From contig OY744529.1 of NCBI GenBank assembly GCA_963556195.1, positions 63,467,580-63,531,579 of the forward strand: 64,000 nucleotides of DNA. The letters are read 5' to 3'. Under the pieces are notes generated by a model. The model had not been told where the DNA came from. It made no database searches and saw nothing but the letters and a program-made list of their open reading frames with translations. Made by a program: the position numbers and the translations under genes. The DNA comes from Sepiola atlantica. Taxonomy: Eukaryota > Mollusca > Cephalopoda > Sepiida > Sepiolidae. Positions 33,200 through 42,564 of the stretch are shown piece by piece (positions within the stretch are counted from its first letter, which is position 1; each line of letters starts with the position of its first letter).

Positions 33200-34403
33200 C
33201 AAGGGCCCATCTTGCTTGGAGAAGCACACAGATTCAACTGACCATCAGCCCTCAGAAAAACAAACTGATTGTGTGAAGCCCAGATGCCAAGTCTCGCTGA
33301 CTTTCACTGCCCATCTGGTGGAATATATCTACTTTCACCGGAACTGACTGCATCTGTCTCTCTTCTCAGTTCATCCCCGTCCGGGCACCAAGAAACTTAC
33401 CACTTGAGACAATGACCAGCCAGCAACATCCTTAAACTGGGCAATCTGCTAACAATTTAGGAACATCAAAGGCCCAATGGGGGGTTCTGGCCATTATTCT
33501 TGACAAAAACTCAAGTGGTCCATAACCACCGCAAGAAACCTCTTATCTGAAAAACATTATTTTCTCAAGTAGACAAATGAAATTTCGGGTGGTCCAAACT
33601 TCCAGATCAGCCATATTTCCAATCTACAGTGTGGTCTCTCCTCTCTTTGTTAAATATTACTCACTTACAGCATGTTTATCATTTGCAATTATGCGACTCA
33701 CTAAAAATGCTGCCTGGTGCATGCTTACATCCCTATCCATCCCTATGTGGGAAATGCTTCCTCTTGCAGTATTTCACTCAATTCTGCTAAAAAAAAGGGC
33801 AAACAAAATTATTTCCGGACAACATTGAGGAGAAGAGAAAAAGAAGTTTATTTGAAAATGCCAACAGTTCATCAATAAAGATGTAATGTTCATTTATGCA
33901 TGCATCATTTTTTTTTCTAAAATAATTTTCTTTTCTTTTTGTTTACAGTGGTTCATTTTCCTTTCTCCATTTTTTCAATTTGTTTAATTTTTTTAACTTT
34001 TACATGCAAAACCATGTTTGTCTGTTTTGTTTTTGTTTTTTTTCTTTAACAATGGGGGTTATTCCTTCTTTTTTCTTTTTGTTAAAAAAATCTTTACACA
34101 TTAAAAAAAATTCTTTACTAGTCATCACTAACAGCTGTGAAACCATAGCTGTTGTTTCTTTTTTTTTCTTGAAATTCTCTCCAGTTGTATTGTGGTTTCA
34201 ATTCTCATGAAGACTGTCAACAATTTGTGACAACTGGAAAGGTCCAGTTCATCTTAAACTGTCTTTCACCATCTCAGAATCATGCATCGCTGGGATCTTG
34301 ATTGGTTCTAAACCTCTCCTTCTCATCTAATTTAATTCTGAATTTACTGTTTGCTATGGGATAGGTCATCATCATCATCATCATCATCACCACCACCACC
34401 ACC

Positions 34404-34435
<32 letters not shown>

Positions 34436-35080
34436 CAACCACATAAAGTAAATTCAAATTAGAAAAAAAATATTAACTATCCCATCTTAATCACTCCATG
34501 TATTCACTCCCCCACCCACACAAATTACAACAGTTAGCCTGTATCAAGGACGTAACTCTCTCTCTCTCTCTCTGATTTATTCTAACCGGTGTCCTGGCAA
34601 TCGATCTACTTCTCATCATCCTGATTGAGTTCTATCAATTTTTTTTTAGATTTCTATTCATAACCCTATCTATAATACTACAACAGAGGAGAAGGCCTAT
34701 CCAAAACTAAAAAGAACCTAGAACGAAACAAGACAAAACGAGAGACAGGAAAGAACAAGATTACAACCTCTCACACAAAAGAGTGTTCTAACGTTAGCAG
34801 AATATAAATCCAATGGAGATAACTCAGATAATCTGACCCAACACCATTATCCAGAGATAAGAGTTCAAACTCTGGTGTTGGCAATGACATTATTTGTTCA
34901 TATATGGCATCACCTTTGAGATGACTTTGTAGGGTTATGCATCGTTCTTTACTGCTCCCAAAATGTGAAAGGTGTTGCAGCAAAAATTAAGAATCAAAAC
35001 AAGTTTGTTTTTTTAAATTTTTATAGCTTATAATTTATTGTAGTAGACTGTCAACATTCTCTGGGTACACTCCTGCCTTA
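33200..35080. other. No gene seen; compound (ATC)n(ACC)n(AAC)n microsatellite
   Basis: The compound trinucleotide array sits at about 34371-34441. A (CT)n tract is near 34558-34574 and T-rich tracts at 33900-34170. Text at 33200-33560 is less AT-rich but shows no coding motif. No gene is supported. Confidence 0.45.
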
Positions 35081-35084
35081 CAGA

Positions 35085-35200
35085 TACAGTTGTGACAAGG
35101 ATAGTGACCCTTTTGGAGGAGCTTGAGTTCCCAACATTTAAAAGACTTGTGCCTGACTTTTATTGTCCTCATGGAGAGGCAAGTAAAATCGAAACCGTTG
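35085..35200 (+). mobile_element. SINE-like body fragment related to copies 2 and 3
   Basis: The text GTGACCCTTTTGGAGGAGCT, CCCAACATTTAAAAGACTTG, GTCCTCATGGAGAGGCAAGT parallels the body of the U2-headed copies at 13.9 and 18.9 kb, but the head is absent. A similar fragment lies at 52862-52945. Confidence 0.4.
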
Positions 35201-35329
35201 TATTGTTGCATTAAAGCATTATGCTTGTCAACGTAAATCCAGGATTATTATAATGCCATGGGTCGCTGTCGAGCGATAGCAAAAATATCAACAATTGCTA
35301 TTGCCGACTGCCGGATAAAAGGTCAAGTC

Positions 35330-36510
35330 AACTGTCGCCAGCAGGTGTGAATTGAGGACGTCAGTGATTGTAGTCTTTCTCTCTTTTTGATATGTATTCA
35401 CATTTCTTTGTTTCGCCTGCATGATTACACTTTCTCGTTCTCTCTCTCTCTCTCTGTCTCTCTCTCTCTCGTTTTTATCACAGTAAAGGAGAATTTCTGT
35501 TGGATTTTCAACTTTGTGCGCTACAGTCATACGGAGCCCAACTCAGCCGACTTTCGAGTTTCTCCAGTATAAAATTAATAGAATATATATTTTTATTTAT
35601 ATAAAAATATGTATTGTTTGTTCCTTTTATACAAGCGTTCAATTTCAGCAGTCGATGGTCCCAGCCCAGCCCAGATAATTAATATTTTTCTGGAGAGAAT
35701 TAATGACACCTAAAACCCGACCAAAGACCCATCAAGCCTATGAATGGGATTAACCTCTTCATTGAAAAGGATGTGCCTATCGTTTCCCAGGGAGCTGGTG
35801 TGGTACTGTGACAGGACACTAACAGCCCTTCCAAAGGCTCCCTACGGCACAGACATATTTAAGAATTACACTCCCCGTTCCCAAGATAGTATCACATTGG
35901 AGCTGTGACAAACACACAGCCAAGGGAGAAATCCACAGAACAGCCAGCAGACCTCCCCCGGCAAGCAATAGTGCCACACAGTCAACTCCCCGGCCTCTGT
36001 TGGATCGAGTGAAATGTTGAACGTCTGCTCACTTTGATCGCAAGTTTCGCTCTCTGTGTTTTCTCTGATTCTCTCTCGATTGCTGATGTAATTCTGCAGT
36101 TGTTTTTCTTAATACATTCCTCAATCCAACCATAAAATATTTATATTTTCATTTTCTCTCAACCTTGAAATTATGAAAACAATAAGTCACATTCCAAGCG
36201 TGACATCTACTCTGACATGCATCTCATTACCATCTAGGTTATAATTCTTATTTACTTTCTTGCTTTTTCGATCCCTCTGCTGTAATCTTGTTACAACTTC
36301 TCTGGAGTCTATGTCTCTTCAGTCTTGGTTCTATATATAATAATTCCGTTTCCATTCCTTTTCTCTTACAGCAAATCCTTGATTCAACAATTGGTGTTTA
36401 CATTTCAACTATGTCATACAATATTTCCATAGTTGTCTCTTTTCATCGCTGTGATAAAATGCCTTGTCGACACTCGTAGTGTGACAATAAAGAGGAATGA
36501 TTAACAGCGT
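35330..36510. other. Unassigned stretch, possibly LTR-like
   Basis: A CT-rich tract (35417-35470) is followed by TTCTCCAGTATAAAATTAAT and AGAATATATATTTTTAT (35560-35595), then ATGGTCCCAGCCCAGCCC. A similar arrangement occurs at 43385-43660. Text at 35700-36000 is moderately GC-rich. No open frame or primer-binding site could be established. Confidence 0.25.
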
Positions 36511-37014
36511 CCACTCTCAGTTATTTCTCATAGTACTGTGCCCCTTTAATTTGCCCTGGTGATAATATCTGTTAATTGAGATGGCACTAGCAGTCAAGTT
36601 GTCAATTGAGTTATCTCCCCATTGCAGATTGGCTGTTTAGAGCTTTCTAACGCTAGATGGCTCTGGCTGGCAATTAATTTACATAGGTGGTACTTTTTGG
36701 ATTGAAGTGTCAGTTAATCTGTGGAGAGCAGAGAGAAGTGCAGAGTGGTTGAAAGTTGGATTGCCTTTGAACCCCTTTTACCTGAATTGCATTTGAAACC
36801 CTCCATTTTTTTCACTTACGGATAGATTACAATCGCTTTACTAAACATTGAATTTTCGTTTTAACTACGGTGTCGCCTTACGTTCACACCTTTGTCCCTG
36901 TACCATTTATGTAATTTTGCCAACTCGTGCTTTTAAAATGCCGTCTTCTCAGAATTCTTTTTCATATCGGTACATTTTAAAAAACACTTTATCTCCAAAG
37001 TATCTATTATTATA

Positions 37015-37110
37015 CTAAATGTGAGTTAATCAACGTTTGTTTCCCCTAAGGCTTTTTTTCCTTATATACTTTAATAACACAAAATACATGCTAAAATATT
37101 TCTTAAATCT
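37015..37110 (-). repeat. Dispersed repeat family A, fragment
   Basis: GAGTTAATCAACGTTTGTTT and ACACAAAATACATGCTAA are the reverse complement of the right side of family A at 31460-31520. Confidence 0.55.
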
Positions 37111-37421
37111 GTTCAGATGACACCACAGGACGTTTGGGTTGTGGTCACTTACTGGGACATTTTTGAGTACTAGTGCGACATACCACACATCTGTGGAAAT
37201 AGGTTTCTGGATGGTTGTGATATTCTTGTGCTGCAACATGGGCCTTGGTTTGGTGGTGATTGATTCATTTGATATTGGTCGGCTTCAACCTCCATCACTG
37301 AGTTTATTTTTTTTAATTGTTGTACTCTCAGCATCTTATCGACACTCAAAAAATTACAACATTCCCCTTGACACTCCCAAATATACAATATCCCTATTCA
37401 TATAAAGTTAGATATGTGTAT

Positions 37422-37473
37422 ATCTCTGCACTGATGAGAGCAGTAAGCTTGGAACGCTAGCGTCTGTAGATAT
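37422..37473 (+). ncRNA. Degenerate hammerhead ribozyme (type I)
   Basis: Plus-strand order: stem I 5' strand TATCTCTGCA, CTGATGA (37431-37437), stem II GAGC-AGTAA-GCTT, then GGAA where GAAA is required, stem III CGC-TA-GCG, cleavage triplet GUC, and stem I 3' strand TGTAGATAT. Stem I pairs over six positions (one G-U) and resumes after one mismatch. The A13 to G change breaks one of the sheared G-A pairs of the core, so this copy should be inactive. The overall architecture still identifies it as a ribozyme relic, independent of the pair at 24 kb. Confidence 0.65.
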
Positions 37474-37799
37474 TAATAATTTAATATTTATTTATAGATA
37501 TTATATAAGTTATATATAAACGATAAATCATCACGTAATTTCAGACAGTCTCTCGTGGTGTCATGACAGTCTACCCAGGGCGGCTTTATCATAGAGACGA
37601 TCTGAACATCACTTCTGTGTTTCAGTATCATTGTCTGTTTTTACGAGATACTGTACTCACTTCAAAGGGAAACAAACTTCTGGGACAGCCCAAAACAAAA
37701 CCAAAGGCATTTTCACTTTCTTTTGTGGCCTCCTCCTTTCTCTGGCCGAGCATCTAACATTTGCAACGTCCGCCATTCATATACATCACTAAAAACAAT

Positions 37800-38090
37800 G
37801 CAGCCTACTGCATTTCTACATTGCTCTTCTTGCTTCTCTCTTTGGTACCAGATACATTTCCTTATTCAGTAAACCTTTTATCCACGGACTCCTTCGTTTC
37901 TGCTTTTCTTTGATATACTTCTCAAATTCCTCATTCCACCACATCACCCTATGCCTTGGGAGCCCACAAGTTTGGTCTGTTACCTCCAACAGTATCTTTC
38001 AACTTCTTTTACTCTTCTTCAACACTTTCTGAAGTGGATCTGGTTTCTAAATGCTCGTTTCACCTGTTCTTCATTCAACCTTCACACTTT
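37800..38090 (-). pseudogene. LINE fragment (endonuclease-RT linker), same family as 9.1-9.3 kb
   Basis: The minus strand reads VMWWNEEFEKYIKEKQKRRS and WIKGLLNKEMYLVPKREARRA. The nucleotide text is shared with 9320-9140 (AATTCCTCATTCCACCAC against AACTTCCTCATACCACCAC, then AAGTGGATCTGGT). The WWNEE-EKYI-EK-R block normally lies between the endonuclease and RT domains of RTE-like LINEs. It is an isolated piece. Confidence 0.6.
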
Positions 38091-38164
38091 TCTCCTTTTG
38101 ACTCACTTTCAGGCTAATTCCCACCAGAGATTAGTAATAGGATGAAGCCTGGGTTCACCACTTC

Positions 38165-39062
38165 GAACACAAATAAAACATTCAATGCAAACATCCCTGT
38201 TCTCCATCTCCGAAGAAGTTCAAGCAGGTAGCATGTTTGTACGGCTTCTCTTTTTGGAGATTTTGAAGGCAAAGAAGCAATCAAGTTGAAACTTGGGGCA
38301 GATGTACCCTTGCTCCATGATAATGTGCCCATTTATACTCCTCAGGTTGCAGTAGTTGAAGCAGCCAACTCTGATTTTGAATTGCTCACTCATCCACCTT
38401 ACTCACTCAACCTGATTTTTTCCTGTTTGCTAAACTTAAATCCTACCTGTATGGTCACTATTTTTTAAACAATAATGAAATCATACATGCAGTGCAGGAG
38501 GTTTTGGAGGATCCAGATGTCACCTTCATCATAGGACCAAGTGCATTGATGCTGAAAAAAAAAGAAGCTGTTTTGTTTCTCCACAGTAATAACCTCACAA
38601 GATCTGGTATCCTTGTCAAGATGATTATCCAGAAAACCATTGAGAGAAGAAAATGATGAAGACAGATCAGACATCCTATGTGGACAGAGAAATCATTTGC
38701 AAAGACTCAGGTTTTGGTACATGATTTTTTTTTTTAATGGAGGAGACCAGCTCATTAAGATAATGCCACAATTGATCTCTCTAGAAGTCTGGTTCCTTTG
38801 CCAAGATTGTCCTGGAACTGTTTAACAGAAAAAGAAAACTAGGAAGACAGAGAAATCGAAATTTTCATAGCTAATAATCAATTTTTTTTCTATTTTAAAG
38901 AGTGTATACATTATTTTCAAAGAGTGTTTCAGGTAGAGTCTCTCTCTATCATCCCTAAATCCTTGGGGTATCATCTTAATGATTTGTACAGCCACTTTCA
39001 AAGAGTGTATACATTATTTTCAAAGAGTATATACATTTTGGGAGACACCCTGTATGTCAATA
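38165..39062 (+). pseudogene. Mariner-type element, transposase C-terminal half and 3' end
   Basis: The plus strand reads LGADVPLLHDNVPIYTPQVA then ANSDFELLTHPPYSLNL, matching the LLHDNAPAHTA and PPYSPDLAPSD blocks of mariner transposases. That includes the second catalytic Asp (HDN); the third acid position is not preserved. The right end reads GGGAGACACCCTGTATGT at about 39042-39058, the usual form of a mariner terminal repeat. A 36-base stretch (AAAGAGTGTATACATTATTT...) is duplicated at about 38900 and 39000. Confidence 0.65.
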
Positions 39063-39138
39063 GGTTGCAAAAAATAAGTAATCCTTATTTTGGGGAACCA
39101 TGTAAATGTGTGAGAGTTATCCTCCTTGTTTCTGTTTA

Positions 39139-39146
39139 CAGTTATC
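39139..39146 (+). repeat. Target-site duplication, left (CAGTTATC)
   Basis: The eight bases CAGTTATC directly precede the Merlin-type element and are repeated exactly after it at 40110-40117. Merlin elements make 8-9 bp duplications. Confidence 0.85.
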
Positions 39147-40109
39147 GGTGCTTAAGCATATCCGCCCCGACATTAAAAAATTTCAAGAATGTATATACGT
39201 TATTATGTACTTACGTGTTAGCTGAAAATAAGATTGTGCAGAAAAAATTACGCAAATTCATCCAGTAGTTATTTAATTATAAGAAAAAGAAAAAAAATGA
39301 TTTAAATGATTTTACGTAGATTTTGACATTTTTGTAAACAAGGGAGATAACAATTTTTTTTTTTTTACCAAGTTAATTTTTTTTTTTACCAATTGCGGAA
39401 AAACAGCTTATAAGTACGATATAAGAGAGAAAAAAATTAACAAAAGAACCAATTTTGGAAAAACAACTTATAAGTACGATATAAGAGAGAAAAAAACGTA
39501 GCATTTTATTGACCCACAGGATAAATTTCGGCAATCTGTTTAAAAATGTTTTCTAATGTTTTTCCCCGAGATTTTTGTCGCCACATGAACTCGGCCAAAT
39601 ATGAGTTTATCATATGCGTATGGGTACCACATTCAGCCTTATTTCGTCTTTTGGCCTCTTGCCACATTCTTTCCACATGATTTGTGGTTGCGCCTGTTGT
39701 TGGGTCAACAAAATTATATCGATGGTTGACGCGCAAATGATGGTACCCTTCGGCACCCAGTCTATCATAAGCACGCCAACAATCAGATATAATTGTTGTG
39801 CCGGGAAGAATGTATTTTTTAATTTTGAGTTATGTCATTTTCCGGACAATCAGAAAACCCCAAACCAAGAAATCGTGAAAATATGAGTTATCGTTCTTGA
39901 CCACTGGAAAATCTAAGATACAAAATGGTGGAAATATCTACCGAGTGAAAAAATCGTTAAAATTGTTTTTTTTTAATAATTAAATAACTACTGAATGAAT
40001 TTGCGTAATTTTTTCTGCACAATCTTATTTTCAGTTAACACGTAAGTACATAATAACGTTTATACATTCTTTAAATTTTTTAATGTCGGGGCGGATATGC
40101 TTAAGCACC
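39147..40109 (-). mobile_element. Merlin-superfamily DNA transposon, non-autonomous, complete ends
   Basis: A 963-bp element with 134-bp terminal inverted repeats: left 39147-39280 starting GGTGCTTAAGCATATCCGCC, right 39976-40109 ending GGCGGATATGCTTAAGCACC. The repeats are nearly identical. It is flanked by an exact 8-bp duplication. The interior holds the C-terminal part of an ISXO2-like transposase on the minus strand and two copies of a 60-base unit (39388 and 39448). The N-terminal half of the transposase, including the first catalytic Asp, is missing, so movement would need a helper. Confidence 0.88.
39506..39830 (-). pseudogene. ISXO2-like (Merlin) transposase, C-terminal part
   Basis: The minus-strand frame runs from an upstream TAA to a stop at 39506. 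It reads LPGTTIISDCWRAYDRLGAE (second catalytic Asp in SDCWRAY), HLRVNHRYNFVDPTTGATTN, HVERMWQEAKRRNK (catalytic Glu in HVERMW), SYLAEFMWRQK and FKQIAEIYPV. These are the characteristic blocks of the DDE ISXO2-like domain shared by IS1595-type insertion sequences and eukaryotic Merlin. The first Asp and the N-terminal zinc domain are gone. The surviving frame has no internal stop, so the loss looks like a deletion rather than slow decay. Confidence 0.85.
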
Positions 40110-40117
40110 CAGTTATC
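40110..40117 (+). repeat. Target-site duplication, right (CAGTTATC)
   Basis: Exact copy of 39139-39146, directly after the right terminal repeat. Confidence 0.85.
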
Positions 40118-41149
40118 TATTAAAAGGGTACATACACTATATTTATGTAGACTGACATACATTATTGTAACAATAACGGGGAAATTTGAGGTGAAAAGAA
40201 TTAAGGACAAGTAAAATTCTCTCTCTATTCATTTACACATTTGTTTCTTTTTTGCATATGTCAAGTTTTATAACAAATAATTTATGTTTTGTTTTTAGTT
40301 TTCACTTTGGAGAAAAAAAATGTTGTTACTGTAAAATGCCACTTGCGAAATAAACAAATTCCTCAACAGTCAAGCTCTCGTTCCTCATTTTTTGCCTGAT
40401 GCTACTGCTACACTTACCTTTCCCAGTTGTATTAGTGTGTAAATGACTACAATAGATCCTACAGGATTTTAACTTGGAATAGCCAATTTGCTAATCTGTG
40501 ATATTATACATCATCGAAATGAATAAATGTGAAAGTTTTTTTTTCATTTATGATTCCTATATTACCATAAAAACGACCTACTGTTATTTAAATCAATAAT
40601 ACAACATAATATTTTGAAATACGGTATATATAGGAGAAACGAAAAACCCAATGAAAGCTGTTTAAATGCCTAATTTGCATAACTATTTTTTTAAACAGTT
40701 CATAATAAATTAATGTTTGGTGCTATTCATTTGTAATTTATTCTATTTTCCTATATATATACAATAGTTTTGTCGATAATAACAGTAATTAAAGTGATTT
40801 AATAAAAAAAGGGATAAATTACTAAAACCTTTCTTCAAATATTTGTTCATTAATTTTCAAGGAAGGTAATAATTTAAATTAAACTAACATCGCTGACTAT
40901 AAAGAAAGATTTCATAGAGAGGAGAGAGGGTGACTGCTTGCTTGCTCTCTCTCACTCATTCGCATCGTCAATCAAGCAAGTTGATTTCTTCTTTCTTTTC
41001 ATTTGTTTACGGTCTTATTTAAAAGATATATAAATTTGTATCAAAATGTTAATATTTATTATGTTAATGTTTATATGAATAAATGAAATGTTTTGTTTTG
41101 CGTTTACAAGGAACTTATGTTTATTATTTAAAATTTGGGTTTTAAGTAA
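40118..41149. other. No gene seen
   Basis: AT-rich sequence between the Merlin element and a Helitron-like end. A CT-rich stretch is at about 40930-40965. No coding exon was recognised. Confidence 0.4.
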
Positions 41150-41191
41150 CAAACTTTGCGAAGCAATAGCGAGCTGACAAAGCCAGCTAGT
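41150..41191 (+). mobile_element. Possible Helitron 3' terminus
   Basis: TTTGCGAAGCAATAGCGAGC and AAAGCCAGCTAGT resemble common invertebrate Helitron-type ends, which finish in CTAG/T after a small hairpin (here AGCTG and CAGCT). The left limit of the element is not visible. Low confidence. Confidence 0.3.
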
Positions 41192-41298
41192 TCCAAGAAG
41201 GATAAATGGATTTTGGTAATCATTGGCTTTAAAGCAGTGTATGTTTATGTCTTTAATTTAACTTTGTCAAGCAAAAGCACCAATCAAAGAAAAATATT

Positions 41299-41322
41299 TT
41301 TATTGTCACCAAAATATTTATT
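41299..41322 (-). terminator. Two polyadenylation signals for TRMO
   Basis: On the minus strand, AATAAA occurs at 41322-41317 and again at 41304-41299, roughly 145-165 bases after the TRMO stop codon. That is a plausible 3' untranslated length. Both are canonical hexamers. Confidence 0.5.
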
Positions 41323-41464
41323 TGCCAATGTTATTAATAGGTTGATGTATTATCAAATGAAAAACATAAACCTCATCAACCCAAATGTCTGAGATATAAA
41401 ACTTGTTATTTAGAAGCATTCCAAAGTTAATAGAAAAACGAAATAGTTTCCTTAGAGTAAAAGC

Positions 41465-42564
41465 TTATGAATCTCTGGTTTGCGGAACATGTGAAGCTGG
41501 TTGAATGAATAGAATTTCAGTAAAGTGGTCAAAAAACCAGCAGGTGATGTGAACAGAATCCACAGCAAAATAATACAAATTATCTTTGCATGCATTTCGC
41601 CGATAAATGGATCTCGGATCCTCTGCTAAAATGTCTGAAATTGCTTGATGCACTTCATTTTTACTTTGTAAAAATTGTAATCTGAATGCAGAGTCTGCAG
41701 AATCTGGACTGAACCTCAGCAGTTGTTCCTTGGCTCTTTCAGTAAATATCACAGTCAGTTTAGAAACAGGAGCTTGTGTGACCCAAGATGCGGTCATTGT
41801 GCGTTTATCTGGATCATTACTTGTTTGAATCTCTGGATTCTGGTTGGCTTGATTCATGCAATCTTTAGAAGCCAAATTTCTATTGACCTGTACAGATATT
41901 GGAGTTGAATTGCCACTTTCAGGAATCAGAAGATCTTTCGGTAAGCAATGTTCATTTTTATCTTTGGTACAGAATTGGGATGCATGAAATTCTGGAAGAT
42001 TTGATGAATTTGAAGAAATTAAAGCATCAGTCTGAAAGCTATGTTTTGCTGCACTGCATGGATTATCGTCTTTGTCCTTTAAAGATAGATTTGATAAATA
42101 CGGTCGTTTTGAACCAGGACATGTTATCGTGATTGGTAAACAGTCAGTAGGCAAAGATAAATTCTTTTCAACACTGGTTTTAGAATCTGATCCCCTGGTA
42201 TGACATAAGGAGGTCAATTGATCTGTTTTCAAAAGTTGATCATCACTTGGTTCTCCCTTTGAAAAAGGTGATATTTGATCAGTCCTTTTTAACTGATTTA
42301 CATTTGCTTGTTGATCTGTTATAACCAGATGATCCGTGCTTGTTTTTTCCCCTGATGATGATGAAACTGGATCGATTTCAACTTGTGAGATAAGTTGATC
42401 CACACTGTTCCCTGGATCATCACTTGATGGATTTTCAACATTGCAGCTTGACTGAGAAAGTGCTGAATTACAAAGAGGGTCATCATATTGTGGAATAAAT
42501 GGTTTCACATCCAAAACAGGAGTGCCATCTAGTAGATCAATGCCAGAAAAATGAATTTCAGCTC
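41465..42564 (-). CDS. TRMO: TRMO exon 3 (last coding exon): tRNA m6t6A37 methyltransferase
   Basis: TRMO methylates N6 of t6A37 in certain tRNAs (tRNA-Ser in human, tRNA-Thr in bacteria), using S-adenosylmethionine. This exon carries residues 108-473 of the assembled 473-residue protein (human about 441). It opens AEIHFSGIDLLDGTPVLDVK and PFIPQYDDP, closing the TsaA-like barrel (GID-DGTPVLDIKPYIP-YD). A Ser/Asn-rich linker with recurring DQL phrases follows, about residues 135-370. The conserved C-terminal domain is WVTQAPVSKLTVIFTERA, DPRSIYRRNACKDNLYYF and HITCWFFDHFTEILFIQPAS. The acceptor TTTTCAG/GA at 42565 gives the right phase to follow exon 2. No stop or frameshift breaks it. The poorly conserved linker is normal for animal TRMO. 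Confidence 0.92.

Noticed and set aside
41465..41760. TRMO C-terminal domain first read as a RelE/ParE-like toxin fold
   Set aside because: The upstream exon sequence (DGTPVLDVKPFIP) and the two further exons show it to be the conserved C-terminal domain of TRMO.
42350..42380. CTGATGATGATGAAACT, superficially like a hammerhead core
   Set aside because: It lies in TRMO coding sequence antisense, stem II is absent and no cleavage triplet or stem I follows.
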